Assembly: GCF_001899645.1 (NCBI RefSeq) | Contig: NZ_MKVV01000028.1 | Span: forward strand, 106,353 to 170,352 | Direction: 5' to 3' | Length of the DNA stretch: 64,000 bases | From: Pseudonocardia sp. 73-21 | GTDB lineage: Bacteria > Actinomycetota > Actinomycetes > Mycobacteriales > Pseudonocardiaceae | Shown: positions 9,144 to 17,959 of the stretch, piece after piece | Layout of the letters: every line of letters starts with the position of its first letter | Position numbering within the stretch: the stretch's first letter is position 1 | The notes under the pieces: model-generated | The model's input: the letters and a program-made list of their open reading frames with translations, nothing else | Told to the model about the DNA's origin: nothing | The model's database searches: none | Program-made: the position numbers and the translations under genes

Positions 9144-10168
9144 CAGAGCGTGTCGTTCAGCGCCTTGATCGGCATCTGCAGCTCGCCGAGCAGGTCGATG
9201 TCGGACTCGGCCGGGCGGCCCAGCGTGGTCAGGTAGTTGCCGACGATGACGGCGTTGATGCCGCCCAGCATGCCGCGGCGCGCGCCGAGGTCGCCGAGGG
9301 TGATCTCCCGGCCGCCGGCGAAGCGCAGCACGGTGCGCGGCATCGCCAGCCGGAACGCGGCGACGGTGCGCAGGGCGTCGGGGCCCGCCATCGGCTCCAG
9401 GTCGCCGAACGGGGTGCCGGGCCGCGGATTGAGGAAGTTCAGCGGCACCTCGTCGGGCGTGAGCGACGCGAGCTGCGCGGCGAACTCCGCGCGCTGCTCC
9501 AGCGACTCCCCCATGCCGACGATGCCGCCGCAGCACACCTCCATGCCGGCCTCGCGCACCAGGCGCAGGGTCTCCCAGCGCTCCTCCCACGTGTGCGTGG
9601 TGACGACGTTGGTGAAGTGCGACTTCGCCGTCTCGAGGTTGTGGTTGTAGCGGTGCACGCCCATCGCGGCGAGCTGGTCGACCTGCTCCTGGGTGAGCAT
9701 GCCCAGCGAGCAGGCGATGTTGATGTCGACCTCGTCCTTGATCGCCGCGATGCCCGCCGCGACCTGCGCCAGCAGGCGCGCGTCCGGGCCGCGGACGGCG
9801 GCGACGATGCAGAACTCGGTGGCCCCGGTCTTGGCCGTCTGCTTGGCCGCCTCCACCAGCGAGGGGACGTCGAGCCACGCCGAGCGCACCGGGCTCTCGA
9901 ACAGCCCCGACTGCGAGCAGAAGTGGCAGTCCTCGGGGCAGCCGCCGGTCTTGAGCGAGATGATGCCCTCGACCTCGACCTCCGGCCCGCACCAGCGCAT
10001 GCGCACCTCGTGGGCGAGCTCGAGCAGCGCGTCGAGCTCGGAGTCGGGCAGCCGGAGCACGTCGAGGACCTGCGACTCGGACAGACCCACGCCCTCGTCG
10101 AGGACCTGGGTGCGGGCGAGGGCGAGGATGTCCGACTGCGTTGTGGTCACGGTTTCGGAGTGTGCCAT
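9143..10168 (-). CDS. bioB: Biotin synthase
   Basis: Radical SAM enzyme that inserts sulfur into dethiobiotin. The 341-residue product has the CxxxCxxC cluster motif in [14 protein letters not shown] (about 76-89), then [12 protein letters not shown] and the second-cluster cysteines around [16 protein letters not shown] and MEVCCGG. Length is normal. The ATG at 10168 lies inside the end of bioD (22-bp overlap), and bsaP follows with a one-base overlap, so bioD-bioB-bsaP are translated together. Confidence 0.96.
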   Translation of the reverse strand: MAHSETVTTTQSDILALARTQVLDEGVGLSESQVLDVLRLPDSELDALLELAHEVRMRWCGPEVEVEGIISLKTGGCPEDCHFCSQSGLFESPVRSAWLDVPSLVEAAKQTAKTGATEFCIVAAVRGPDARLLAQVAAGIAAIKDEVDINIACSLGMLTQEQVDQLAAMGVHRYNHNLETAKSHFTNVVTTHTWEERWETLRLVREAGMEVCCGGIVGMGESLEQRAEFAAQLASLTPDEVPLNFLNPRPGTPFGDLEPMAGPDALRTVAAFRLAMPRTVLRFAGGREITLGDLGARRGMLGGINAVIVGNYLTTLGRPAESDIDLLGELQMPIKALNDTL

Positions 10169-10839
10169 TCGCCCCCCAGCTCTGCCGCCAGGGTGTGACG
10201 CGCAACCCGGACGAACTCCGCGGGCCCCAGCGCGCCGGACCCGTCCGGGAGCGCCCCGAGCAGCGGCACCCCGGTGACGACGGGCAGGTCGGCGAGGTTG
10301 CAGCGCGCCGCGAGGTCGGGCTCAGCGGGCCACGCACCCACCACCACGCCGGCGCAGGTCAACCCCCGTGTGTGCAGGGCTTCCGTGGTCAACGCCGTGT
10401 GGTTGAGCGTGCCCAGCCCCGCCGCGGCGACGACCAGCACGGGCGCGTCCAGGGCGGCGGCGACGTCGGCGAGCGTGCCCTCGTCGTCGAAGCGGACGAG
10501 CAGCCCGCCCGCCCCCTCGACGATCACGAGATCGTGGTCGGCCGCCAGCTCCTTCGCCGCCTGCACCGCGTCCGCGGGCGTGACGGGGGCGAGCCCCGCG
10601 CGGCGGGCGGCCGTGGCCGGGGCGAGCGGCTCGGGGTAGCGCCCCAGCTCCCGCGTGGTGACGCCCGGCACGAGCCTCGCGACGTCGGCGAGATCGCCCG
10701 GCTCGCCGGGCGCGATGCCGGTCTGCGCGGGCTTGAGCACCGCCACGCGCCCGGTGGCGAGTGCGGCGACGGCGGCGGTGACGACGGTCTTCCCGACGCC
10801 GGTCCCGGTGCCGGTGACGACGAGCACCCGCCCGCTCAC
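10147..10839 (-). CDS. bioD: Dethiobiotin synthetase
   Basis: ATP-dependent carboxylation of 7,8-diaminopelargonate to dethiobiotin. The 230-residue product begins [18 protein letters not shown], a P-loop at residues 8-17, and continues with VLKPAQTG (substrate Lys), [10 protein letters not shown] and a C-terminal nucleotide-base region. The GTG at 10839 directly precedes the first strand and has a GGGGTGGGG ribosome site. It overlaps bioB by 22 bp. Confidence 0.93.
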   Translation of the reverse strand: MSGRVLVVTGTGTGVGKTVVTAAVAALATGRVAVLKPAQTGIAPGEPGDLADVARLVPGVTTRELGRYPEPLAPATAARRAGLAPVTPADAVQAAKELAADHDLVIVEGAGGLLVRFDDEGTLADVAAALDAPVLVVAAAGLGTLNHTALTTEALHTRGLTCAGVVVGAWPAEPDLAARCNLADLPVVTGVPLLGALPDGSGALGPAEFVRVARHTLAAELGGEWHTPKP

Positions 10840-10856
10840 CGGTGCCCCACCCCGCT

Positions 10857-10894
10857 GATCACGGCGGGATGGTGACGGCCATCCGCCCGTGGTC
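10857..10894. repeat. GATC-type hairpin between bioF and bioD
   Basis: Arms GATCACGGCGGGATGG (10857-10872) and CCATCCGCCCGTGGTC (10879-10894) pair at 13 of 16 positions around a 6-nt loop. The left arm is shared base for base with the hairpin after ftsZ (40920). It could limit read-through from bioF into bioD or be a member of a small palindromic family. Confidence 0.6.
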
Positions 10895-10939
10895 GCCGCG
10901 CGGCGCACGTGACGGCCCCGCCCTGGGCGATGGTGTGCG

Positions 10940-10979
10940 GCCGGCGGCGATCACCACGCGGGCCGCCGGCGGCGATCAC
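10940..10979. repeat. 15-bp direct repeat at the bioF 3' end
   Basis: GCCGGCGGCGATCAC occurs at 10940-10954 and again at 10965-10979, the second copy spanning the bioF stop codon. It looks like a short duplication in the bioF-bioD gap. Confidence 0.6.
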
Positions 10980-12148
10980 TGCGCCACCGCCGGCGCCAGG
11001 ACGTCCGCCAGCACCGTGCCCACCAGGGCCAGGTCCTCCTCGGTCAGCGTCGCGCGGGCCGTCAGGCGCAGCCGGCTGGTGCCCTCCGGCACCGACGGCG
11101 GCCGGAAGCAGCCCACCCGCACCCCCCGCTCGGCGCAGCGCTGCGCCGCGGCGAACGCCACGTCCGGCTCCCCCAGCACCACCGACACCACCGACGACGC
11201 CGGCACCTGCACCCCCGCCGCGGCGGCCAGTGCGGCCGCCGCCCGCAACACACGTCCGGGCAGGTCCGGCTCGGCACGCAGGACCCGCAGCGCGGCGAGC
11301 GCGGCGCCCACGCACGCGGGCGCGAGGCCGGTGTCGAAGATGAACGAGCGCGCGGTGTCCACGAGGTGCGCGGTGACCGCGGACGGCCCCAGCACCGCCC
11401 CGCCCTGGCTGCCCAGCGCCTTCGACAGCGTCACGGTGGCCACCACGTCGTCGGCGCCGGCGAGCCCGACGTCGGCGAGCACGCCCCGCCCGCCGGGCCC
11501 GCAGACGCCCAGCCCGTGCGCCTCGTCGACCACCAGCACCGCCCCGCGCGCCCGGCTCACCGCGTGCAGCGCGCGCAGCGGCGCGATGCCGCCGTCCACG
11601 CTGTTCACCGAGTCCGTGACGACCAGCGCACGCGGCTCGGTGCGGGCGGCCAGCGCGGCGTCGACCGCGGCGACGTCGTCGTGCGGGACCACCACCACGC
11701 CCGCACGGGAGAGCCGGCAGGCGTCCACCAGGGAGGCGTGGTTCGCCGCGTCGGAGACGATCAGCGCGTCGGGCCCGGACAGTGCCGTGAGCACCCCGAG
11801 GTTGGCCGCGTAACCGGACGAGAACACGAGCGCGGCCTGCGCCCCGCAGAACGCCGCGAGCTCGGACTCCAGCTCCGCGTGCAAGGCCGTGGTGCCGGTG
11901 ACCAGCCGCGAGCCCGTCGAGCCCGCCCCCCAGACGCGCAGGGCGTCGATCCCGCCCTGCACCACCCGCGGGTCGGTGGACAGACCCAGGTAGTCGTTGC
12001 CGGCGAGGTCGACGACGGGGTCCCCGGCCGCGCGCGGGCGCAGCTCGCGGCGCAGGCCGGCAGCCCGGCGGCGGTCGGCCTGGGCATCCAGCCAGGCCAG
12101 GGGGTGGGGGACATCGCCGGGGGGCGGCGGCAGCGACGGTGACGGCAC
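10976..12148 (-). CDS. bioF: 8-amino-7-oxononanoate synthase
   Basis: PLP enzyme joining pimeloyl thioester and L-alanine, the first dedicated biotin step. The 390-residue product has NDYLGLSTDPRV, GSTGSRLVTGTT, SDAANHASLVD, VVDEAHGLGVCGPGGRG and the PLP lysine in VTLSKALGSQGG, in the expected order. The frame is open to GTG 12157, but the GTG at 12148 (VPSPSLPPPP) lies 7 nt after TAGCGT and fits a leaderless start. Downstream bioD is separated by 136 bp of repeats. Confidence 0.93.
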   Translation of the reverse strand: MPSPSLPPPPGDVPHPLAWLDAQADRRRAAGLRRELRPRAAGDPVVDLAGNDYLGLSTDPRVVQGGIDALRVWGAGSTGSRLVTGTTALHAELESELAAFCGAQAALVFSSGYAANLGVLTALSGPDALIVSDAANHASLVDACRLSRAGVVVVPHDDVAAVDAALAARTEPRALVVTDSVNSVDGGIAPLRALHAVSRARGAVLVVDEAHGLGVCGPGGRGVLADVGLAGADDVVATVTLSKALGSQGGAVLGPSAVTAHLVDTARSFIFDTGLAPACVGAALAALRVLRAEPDLPGRVLRAAAALAAAAGVQVPASSVVSVVLGEPDVAFAAAQRCAERGVRVGCFRPPSVPEGTSRLRLTARATLTEEDLALVGTVLADVLAPAVAQ

Positions 12149-12155
12149 GAGCCCC

Positions 12156-12161
12156 ACGCTA
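12156..12161 (-). promoter_or_regulatory. Candidate -10 box of bioF (leaderless)
   Basis: TAGCGT on the minus strand, 7 nt before the GTG at 12148, no ribosome site. It lies just past the stop of the tandem GNAT gene and its repeats. Confidence 0.4.
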
Positions 12162-13190
12162 GCCGTCGACTCGCGCGCCCGAATCGGGCGACTCGCGCAC
12201 GGGAAACCGCCGACTCGCGGGCCAGAGGGTGGGGACGTAGGTGACGGCGCGGCTCGCCACGCCGTAGCCGGCCCGGGTGTAGACGCCGAGCGCGCCCGTC
12301 GCGTTCTCCTCGTCCACGGTCAGCGACGACGAGCCGAAACCCTGCTCCTGCGCCCGCAGCAGCGCGTGGGCGAGCAGGGCGCCGCCGATCCCGCGGCCCC
12401 GCCAGGGCTCGAGCGTGCCGACGGTCATGACGTAGAGGTCGCGGTTGCCGGTGGCGGCGGTCCGGGCGTCGAACTCGAACGCCAGCAGGAACCCGACCAC
12501 CTGGCCGTCGGGGGTGCAGGCCGCCGCCGAGCACTCGGAGCGGAACGCACGGCTGCCGGTGCGGTGGTGGGCGAACGTGTCCGCGCTCTCGGGCGCGGAG
12601 CCGAAGTGCCCGGCGAACGAGGCGTTGCGGGCGGCGCGCAGCGGCTCGTCCCAGCGGACGGCGTCGTAGCCCGGGCCCAGCAGGTGCAGCTCCAGCCCCT
12701 CCGCCAACGGCGCCGGCTCGACGGGCCGGGTCAGGTCGCGGTGCAGCGTCGACCACCACCGCGCCGCCACGAACCCGGCCCCCTCGGCGAGCGCGACGGC
12801 GTCGGCGACGTGTGCCGGCACCCGCACCTGCAGTCCGGCGTCGAGGTCGCCCGCGCGGCGTTGCGCGAGGTCCAGCAGGTACGACCCGAGGCCGCGGGCC
12901 CGGAACGCCGGGTGCACGCCCCCGTCGGTGTGCACGACGTTGCCGTCCGGGCCCGCCCGCAGCCGCAGCACCTGGTAGGCCACCGGCCGCCCGCCGTCGA
13001 GGACCAGGACGCTGTCGTGGTCGAGATCGAGGTCGGGGTCGGCGAGCTCCCGGGCGAGGTCCGCGGCGGAGTGGTGCTCGCCGGTGCCGTCGACCTCCTC
13101 GATCACGGCCAGCAGGTCCGCCCACGCCGGCGCGTCGTCGGGGTGCATCGGTCGGTGCTGCAGTGCGGCGGGCAGGACGGGCGGCGGCAC
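12159..13190 (-). CDS. Tandem GNAT acetyltransferase (MshD-like)
   Basis: A 343-residue protein with two GNAT folds: domain 1 about 20-150 (VHPAFRARGLGSYLL) and domain 2 about 170-325 (LEPWRGRGIGGALLAHALLRA, then ENATGALGVYTRAGY). The two-domain layout is that of mycothiol synthase MshD, which acetylates the cysteine of Cys-GlcN-inositol, but the match is not certain and other two-domain GNATs exist. GTG at 13190 lies 6 nt after TACGGT. Its last 20 or so codons are written in the 22-bp CGCGAGTCG repeat. It sits inside the biotin cluster. Confidence 0.75.
   Translation of the reverse strand: MPPPVLPAALQHRPMHPDDAPAWADLLAVIEEVDGTGEHHSAADLARELADPDLDLDHDSVLVLDGGRPVAYQVLRLRAGPDGNVVHTDGGVHPAFRARGLGSYLLDLAQRRAGDLDAGLQVRVPAHVADAVALAEGAGFVAARWWSTLHRDLTRPVEPAPLAEGLELHLLGPGYDAVRWDEPLRAARNASFAGHFGSAPESADTFAHHRTGSRAFRSECSAAACTPDGQVVGFLLAFEFDARTAATGNRDLYVMTVGTLEPWRGRGIGGALLAHALLRAQEQGFGSSSLTVDEENATGALGVYTRAGYGVASRAVTYVPTLWPASRRFPVRESPDSGARVDG
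12163..12219 (-). repeat. CGCGAGTCG repeat site 1 (2.6 units of 22 bp)
   Basis: On the minus strand, units starting CGCGAGTCG end at 12219, 12197 and 12175, exactly 22 bp apart. They cover the last codons and stop of the tandem GNAT gene, so the repeat is translated (RESPDSGARVDG). Same family as 31337, 32451 and 52973. Confidence 0.75.
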
Positions 13191-13196
13191 GGGGGA

Positions 13197-13202
13197 ACCG
13201 TA
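13197..13202 (-). promoter_or_regulatory. Candidate -10 box of the tandem GNAT gene (leaderless)
   Basis: TACGGT on the minus strand, 6 nt before the GTG at 13190, with only CCCCC-rich sequence and no ribosome site between. Confidence 0.4.
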
Positions 13203-13355
13203 ACGACGCCCGTCCACCCCTTGACGGGGCCCGGGACTCGTCGCCGTCGAGCACGCGATGGTCAGGGGCTCTCCGACGGCCGCGAGGGGGCAGGCGTGCT
13301 GGGTGGGGCGGCGCTGGGCACGCGTGATCGTCATCTCCGTGCAGTGGGGTGTGAG

Positions 13356-13386
13356 GGGCGGGCGCCTCGATGCACCGCGCCCGCCC
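13356..13386. terminator. Hairpin after bioA
   Basis: Perfect 10-bp arms GGGCGGGCGC (13356-13365) and GCGCCCGCCC (13377-13386) with an 11-nt loop, 53 bp past the bioA stop. A likely terminator of bioA; no U-tract. The rest of the 248-bp gap to the tandem GNAT start shows an open but featureless minus-strand frame and nothing else recognised. Confidence 0.6.
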
Positions 13387-13438
13387 GACGCGCCACCGCT
13401 CGCGACCGTTGCACCCGTTTCGCCCGGTTACCGGCGCG

Positions 13439-14773
13439 TCAGCTGAGCGTCGCCGTGCTCTGGTCGGAGGGTCGGTGCAGCTCCGTGTGACGCGGGTCCG
13501 AGTGGATCTCCGTGTGGCTCGTCACGGCCGCGAGGACGCCCGCGGTGATCGCGGCCACGTCCTCGGCGGTGCAGACGTAGGGCGGCATCGTGTAGATCAG
13601 GTCGCGGAAGGGCCGCAGCCAGACGCCCGCGTCGACGGCGGCCGCGGTGGCCGCCGCCATGTCGATCTCGCGGTCGAGCTGGACCACCCCGATGGCGCCG
13701 AGCACCCGCACGTCGACGACGCCGGGCAGGGCCCTCGCGGGGGCGAGCCCGGCCGTCAGCGCGGCCTCGATGCCGCGCACCTCGCGGCGCCAGTCCCGCT
13801 CCTGCAGCAGGCCGACGGACGCCCCCGCGACGGCGGCGGCCAGCGGGTTGCCCATGAACGTGGGGCCGTGCATCAGCACGCCGGCCTCGCCGTCGCTGAT
13901 CCCGCGCGCGACCTCGGTGGTGCACAGCGTGGCCGCCATCGTCAGGTAGCCGCCGGTGAGGGCCTTGCCGACGCACATGACGTCGGGCGCGATGCCGGCG
14001 TGGTCGGCCGCGAACATCTCGCCGGTCCGCCCGAAGCCCGTGGCGATCTCGTCGAACACGAGCAGCACGTCGTTGGCCTTGCACAGCTCGCGCAGCACGT
14101 GCAGGTAGCGCGGGTCGTGGAACCGCATGCCCCCGGCGCCCTGCACCACCGGCTCGACGATCACCGCGGCCAGCTCGTCGGCGTGGGTCTCGACCAGTTC
14201 CGTCAGCTCGGCGACGTAGGCGGTCTCGAACTCCCGCGGGGGCGCCGAGGCGAACAGCTGCCGGGGCAGCACGTCGGTCCACAGCGAGTGCATGCCGCCG
14301 TCGGGGTCGCAGACGCTCATCGCGCCGAACGTGTCGCCGTGGTAGCCGCCGCGCCAGGTCATCAGGCGGTGCTTCTCCGGCCGGCCGCGGGAGCGCTGGT
14401 ACTGCAGGCACATCTTGATCGCGACCTCGACCGACACCGAGCCGGAGTCGGCGAGGAACACGTGCTCCATCCCCGCCGGCGTGACGTCGACGAGCAGCCG
14501 GGCCAGCTCCACGGCCGGCCCGTGGGTGAGGCCGCCGAACATCACGTGGCTCATCACGCCGAGCTGGTCGCGGACCGCGGCGTCGAGGACGGGGTGGCGG
14601 TACCCGTGGATCGCGGCCCACCACGACGACATGCCGTCCACCAGCTCACGGCCGTCGTCGAGCCGCAGCCGCACCCCCTGCGCGGACTCCACCACCAGCG
14701 GAGCCACCACCGCGGGCATCGGCGCGTACGGGTGCCAGACGTGCTCCCGATCGGTCTGTCGCAGGTCGCCCAT
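13439..14773 (-). CDS. bioA: Adenosylmethionine-8-amino-7-oxononanoate aminotransferase
   Basis: PLP transaminase using SAM as amino donor to make 7,8-diaminopelargonate, the step between BioF and BioD. The 444-residue product has HVWHPYAPM at the N-terminus, [56 protein letters not shown] and the PLP lysine in [12 protein letters not shown]. The ATG at 14773 is 8 nt after TAGTCT. It is separated from the rest of the bio genes by a hairpin and is divergent from the paaX-like gene with only 26 bp between starts. Confidence 0.95.
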   Translation of the reverse strand: MGDLRQTDREHVWHPYAPMPAVVAPLVVESAQGVRLRLDDGRELVDGMSSWWAAIHGYRHPVLDAAVRDQLGVMSHVMFGGLTHGPAVELARLLVDVTPAGMEHVFLADSGSVSVEVAIKMCLQYQRSRGRPEKHRLMTWRGGYHGDTFGAMSVCDPDGGMHSLWTDVLPRQLFASAPPREFETAYVAELTELVETHADELAAVIVEPVVQGAGGMRFHDPRYLHVLRELCKANDVLLVFDEIATGFGRTGEMFAADHAGIAPDVMCVGKALTGGYLTMAATLCTTEVARGISDGEAGVLMHGPTFMGNPLAAAVAGASVGLLQERDWRREVRGIEAALTAGLAPARALPGVVDVRVLGAIGVVQLDREIDMAAATAAAVDAGVWLRPFRDLIYTMPPYVCTAEDVAAITAGVLAAVTSHTEIHSDPRHTELHRPSDQSTATLS

Positions 14774-14781
14774 GGGCCTAG

Positions 14782-14791
14782 AGACTAAGCT
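14782..14791. promoter_or_regulatory. Overlapping -10 boxes of bioA and the PaaX-like gene
   Basis: TAGTCT on the minus strand (14782-14787) and TAAGCT on the plus strand (14786-14791) share two bases and lie 8 nt from the bioA ATG (14773) and the paaX-like ATG (14800). Each would give a leaderless mRNA, and each -35 would fall in the other gene's coding region, so the two promoters should exclude each other. Confidence 0.45.
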
Positions 14792-14799
14792 GGGACGTC

Positions 14800-15660
14800 A
14801 TGTCCGCCGCCGAGTCACTCGTCCCGCACCCCGCGCTGTCCCGGCGCCGGGAGCTGGGGGCCACGAGCGCGCGCTCACTCCTGCTGACGGTGCTCGGCGA
14901 GTTCGTCCTCCCCCGCGCCGAACCGGTGTGGACCCAGGTGCTGATCGACGTGCTGGGCCTGCTGGAGGTGGAGCACAAGTCCGCCCGCCAGGCGCTGGCC
15001 CGCACGGCCGCCGAGGGCCTGCTGGTGTCGGACCGCTCCGGCCGCCGCGTGCGCTGGTCGCTGTCGGAGCAGGGCACCCGGCTGCTCACCGACGGCGCCG
15101 CCCGCATCTACGGCTTCAGCGCCGCCACCCGGCCGTGGGAGGGACGCTGGCTGGTGCTGCTCGTGAGCGTGCCCGAGGCCCGCCGCCAGCTGCGCCACCG
15201 CCTGCGCACCCGACTGGCCTGGGCCGGGCTGGGCTCCCCCGCCCCGGGCGTATGGGTCACCCCCGACCCGTCCAAGCAGGACGAGGCGGCCGACGTCATC
15301 GCCGACCTGGAGCTCACCGGCGTCGCCAGCTCGTTCGTGGGTCCGTTCGGCGCCATCGGCGAGCAGGACGCGGTGGTCGCGCAGGCGTGGGACCTGGCCG
15401 AGGTGGAGGCCGCGTACGAGGAGTTCCTCGACGCGTTCGCCGACGCGGATCCCGGCACCCCCGCCGAGGTGCTGGCCCACCAGATCCACCTGGTGCACGC
15501 CTGGCGCCGCTTCCCGTTCCTCGACCCGAAGCTGCCCGCCGAGCTGCTGCCGGAGCAGTGGGCCGGCACCCGGGCCGCGGAGCTGTTCGACACCCTGCAC
15601 TCCCGCTGGGACTCCCGTGCCCGCAAGCACTGGCAGCACCTGGTGAGCACGGCCCGCTGA
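14800..15660 (+). CDS. PaaX-family transcriptional regulator
   Basis: A 286-residue regulator with an N-terminal winged helix (ARSLLLTVLGEFVLPRAEPVWTQVL, about 24-95) and the PaaX C-terminal domain (WEGRWLVLLVSVPEARRQLRHRLR; WVTPDP; FVGPFG). Studied PaaX proteins repress phenylacetate catabolism by sensing phenylacetyl-CoA, but no paa genes are here. Being divergent from bioA across a 26-bp gap makes biotin synthesis, which also runs through acyl-CoA-like intermediates, a possible target; that is inference. ATG at 14800, no ribosome site. Confidence 0.85.
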   Translation: MSAAESLVPHPALSRRRELGATSARSLLLTVLGEFVLPRAEPVWTQVLIDVLGLLEVEHKSARQALARTAAEGLLVSDRSGRRVRWSLSEQGTRLLTDGAARIYGFSAATRPWEGRWLVLLVSVPEARRQLRHRLRTRLAWAGLGSPAPGVWVTPDPSKQDEAADVIADLELTGVASSFVGPFGAIGEQDAVVAQAWDLAEVEAAYEEFLDAFADADPGTPAEVLAHQIHLVHAWRRFPFLDPKLPAELLPEQWAGTRAAELFDTLHSRWDSRARKHWQHLVSTAR

Positions 15661-15667
15661 GCCCCGC

Positions 15668-16585
15668 TCACCCCGCGAGGTCGAGGTCGTCGGGATCGAG
15701 CGGCGGCGTCAGGCCGTCGAGGTCGGCGATCGCCGCCCGCAGCCGGGCCACCTCGGCGTCGAGCCGGGCGAACCCGGGATCCTCGTCGCCCAGCAGGTCC
15801 GCGGCCGGGACCAACAGTTCCTCGGCGCGCCGCAGATGCCGGCGGGCCGAGGAGATCAGCCCGTTCACGCGCCGGTCCAGCCGGTGGCAGCGCCGGTCGA
15901 CCCGTCCGAGCGCCCGTTCACACCGGCGCAGCACCCGGCCCCGCAGCCCCGGTCCGTACACCTCGTCGTGGACGACCATCAGCGGGGCCACCACAGCGGA
16001 CGCCAGCATCACCAGGCCACCCGCCATCCCGACCGCGTCGTCCTGGACGTCCGTCGCCCACCGGTAGGACGCCGTCCCGACGAGGGACTGCATCCCGGCC
16101 AGCGCCATCGCCTCCACCACCGTGACGACCGAGAGCCCCGCGGCCGTCTCCCGGCCGACGAACGGCAGCAGCCGACGACCCAGGTCGAACGCCAGCCCGA
16201 CCTGCACCCCGGTGACGGCGAGGGCCAGCACCGACGACAACCAGCCCGGCCCGGCCGGCGCACCCTCCAGCCGCCCCAGCACGACGGCGAGCGCCACCGC
16301 GTTGACGACGACGAGGCCGCGCCCGACCAAGCGCATCGCCGGGCGCCCCATCAGCGGGCACGGGCCGCGCGCGACCGCCAGCGACGCGGCGAGGCCGCGG
16401 ATCTCGTCCACCGTCCGCCGCTGCCGGCCCAGCCGCACCCGGTCCGCTCCTACGCGGGTCAGCGCCTCGCGCAGGGCCCACACGCGAGCCACCAGCGCCA
16501 GACCCGAACGGGTCTCCGCCGCGACCCGCCGAGCAACCCGGACCCCACGCCCTCGTTCACCTGATGACTGCCGTGCTGCGTTCAT
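15668..16585 (-). CDS. Hypothetical multi-pass membrane protein
   Basis: Not recognised. A 305-residue protein with an Arg-rich N-terminal third, then three or four hydrophobic segments (LVVVNAVALAVVLG; SVLALAVTGVQVGLAF; GLSVVTVVEAMALAGM; GLVMLASAVVAPLMVV) between about residues 95 and 215, and a charged, partly helical C-terminus (RRHLRRAEELLVPAADLL). It converges on the paaX-like gene with an 8-bp gap. ATG at 16585 chosen over GTG 16600 because GGGGG lies 6 nt before it. Confidence 0.6.
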   Translation of the reverse strand: MNAARQSSGERGRGVRVARRVAAETRSGLALVARVWALREALTRVGADRVRLGRQRRTVDEIRGLAASLAVARGPCPLMGRPAMRLVGRGLVVVNAVALAVVLGRLEGAPAGPGWLSSVLALAVTGVQVGLAFDLGRRLLPFVGRETAAGLSVVTVVEAMALAGMQSLVGTASYRWATDVQDDAVGMAGGLVMLASAVVAPLMVVHDEVYGPGLRGRVLRRCERALGRVDRRCHRLDRRVNGLISSARRHLRRAEELLVPAADLLGDEDPGFARLDAEVARLRAAIADLDGLTPPLDPDDLDLAG

Positions 16586-16790
16586 GTCAGCCCCCGACAC
16601 GCCGGGCCCGGTGGGTCGGACCGACCGGACTCACCGCTAGGGTCGCACGGGAGCAACACCGTACGACAGTCCCTCCGTGCAATCCCGTACAAGATTGTCA
16701 GAGAACATTGTCATTGAGACTTCCCGGGCCGGTGTTCCCTGGATCTTGGAGCAGGGCTACGGTGGCGGATTCCGGTAGGAGGGCAGGGCG

Positions 16791-17657
16791 ATGGAGACCA
16801 CGAGCACGGGGCCGCTGATCCCCCGTCGACTCCTGGGCGCCGCCTTCCGTGAGCTGCGGGAATCCCGCGGAGAGACGCTGCAGCAGGCCGCCCAGGCGTG
16901 CCTCTTCTCCCCGTCCAAGCTGAGCCGGATCGAGAACGGACTGGCGGGCGAGCCGAACCCCCGCGACGTGCGCGACCTCGTCGCCCACTTCGGAGTGGAC
17001 GCCGACCGTGTCGCCGAGCTGGAGGCGCTCGCCCAGGCCGGGCGCGTCCCGGGGTGGTGGCAGGTCCCGCCCTACGACATGCCCTCTCGGGTGGACACGT
17101 TCATCTCCTACGAGAGCACGGCCTCACGCATCCAGGTGTACGAGCCCGCCGTGATCCCCGGGCTGCTCCAGACACGGGACTATGCCGAGGCCGCTCTGAC
17201 CCACCTTGCGCCATGGCTTGACGCCGACGCGGTAGCACTCCAGGTCGACATCCGCATGCGACGCCAGTCCGAGCACCGGCTGCGTAGCCCCCGACCCAGC
17301 ACGCTCAACGTCCTGTCCGAGGCGGTGCTGCGCCGCGGTGCCGGACACCCGGCCCTCATGCGCGACCAACTCGACGCGCTGATAGAGGCGAGCACAGACC
17401 CCCTCACCGAGTTGCACGTCCTCCCGTTCAGCGCCGGCCTGCACCATGCGGTCCAGCTGAGCACCACCACCGTCTTCAGCTTCGACAACGCCGACGATCT
17501 CGACGTGGTCGCCATCGAACGGGACAGATCCGTCCAGTTCCTCGAGAAGTCCGACAACGTGCGTCACTACCGCGACGTGATCGCTGGGCTCGCGACGTAC
17601 TGGCTCGACGAAGCCGGTAGCCGCTCCTTCATCGCCGACATTCGCTCCACCATCTGA
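16791..17657 (+). CDS. XRE-family regulator with DUF5753 domain
   Basis: A 288-residue protein: N-terminal Cro/C1-type helix-turn-helix (LGAAFRELRESRGETLQQAA; SPSKLSRIENGL, about 14-75) followed by DUF5753 (ISYESTASRIQVYEPAVIPG, LLQTRDYAEA, to the end). This pairs typically with DUF397 proteins, as here; in Streptomyces such pairs (WhiJ/BldB-like) affect development and antibiotic production, but the ligand is unknown. The ATG has AGGAGG 9 nt upstream, and TACGGT (16758-16763) is a possible -10. Two TTGTCA motifs (16695 and 16710) lie farther upstream. Confidence 0.88.
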   Translation: METTSTGPLIPRRLLGAAFRELRESRGETLQQAAQACLFSPSKLSRIENGLAGEPNPRDVRDLVAHFGVDADRVAELEALAQAGRVPGWWQVPPYDMPSRVDTFISYESTASRIQVYEPAVIPGLLQTRDYAEAALTHLAPWLDADAVALQVDIRMRRQSEHRLRSPRPSTLNVLSEAVLRRGAGHPALMRDQLDALIEASTDPLTELHVLPFSAGLHHAVQLSTTTVFSFDNADDLDVVAIERDRSVQFLEKSDNVRHYRDVIAGLATYWLDEAGSRSFIADIRSTI

Positions 17658-17668
17658 CAGGAGAGCAC

Positions 17669-17893
17669 GTGAGCACGTTGTCCGACCCGCCCTACCGCAT
17701 CAGTTCCTTCTGCGGCAGCGGCCACTGCGTGGAGGTGGCGCCGCTCCCCGACGGCACCGTCGCCCTGCGCGACTCCAAGGACCTCACCGTCCCCGAGCAC
17801 CGCTACACCCCCCAGGAATGGACCGCCTTCATCCAGGGCGTCAAGGCCGGCGAGTTCGACTTCGGCCTGCCCACCGGCTCCCCCCACAGCTGA
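17669..17893 (+). CDS. DUF397 protein
   Basis: A 74-residue protein of the DUF397 family: YRISSFCGSGHCVEVAPLPD and VALRDSKDLTVPEHRYTPQEW are its signature halves. It follows the XRE-DUF5753 gene by 11 bp with an AGGAGA ribosome site before the GTG, forming the usual two-gene module in which the small protein is thought to bind or antagonise the regulator. Ends just before a strong hairpin. Confidence 0.9.
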   Translation: MSTLSDPPYRISSFCGSGHCVEVAPLPDGTVALRDSKDLTVPEHRYTPQEWTAFIQGVKAGEFDFGLPTGSPHS

Positions 17894-17898
17894 GCACC

Positions 17899-17935
17899 CC
17901 GGCGTGGGCCGAGTGCGGCACTCTGCCCACGCCGG
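17899..17935. terminator. Long hairpin after the DUF397 gene
   Basis: Arms CCGGCGTGGGC (17899-17909) and GCCCACGCCGG (17925-17935) are perfect, and the loop itself folds (GAGTG-CGG-CACTC), giving an almost continuous 37-nt stem with a 3-nt tip. A strong terminator candidate separating the DUF397 gene from the vapB-like gene. Confidence 0.7.
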
Positions 17936-17947
17936 TAATACCAACGC

Positions 17948-17953
17948 TATTCT
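17948..17953 (+). promoter_or_regulatory. Candidate -10 box of the AbrB-type antitoxin gene (leaderless)
   Basis: TATTCT ends 6 nt before the ATG at 17960, with no ribosome site. Confidence 0.5.
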
Positions 17954-17959
17954 TGCTTC

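Noticed and set aside
12148..12157. bioF start at GTG 12157
   Set aside because: The TAGCGT hexamer overlaps this codon, while GTG 12148 has proper leaderless spacing.
13255..13334. Small upstream ORF before the tandem GNAT gene (MTITRAQRRPTQ...)
   Set aside because: It is only the open frame continuing upstream; no ribosome site, no homology recognised, and a leaderless start fits GTG 13190.
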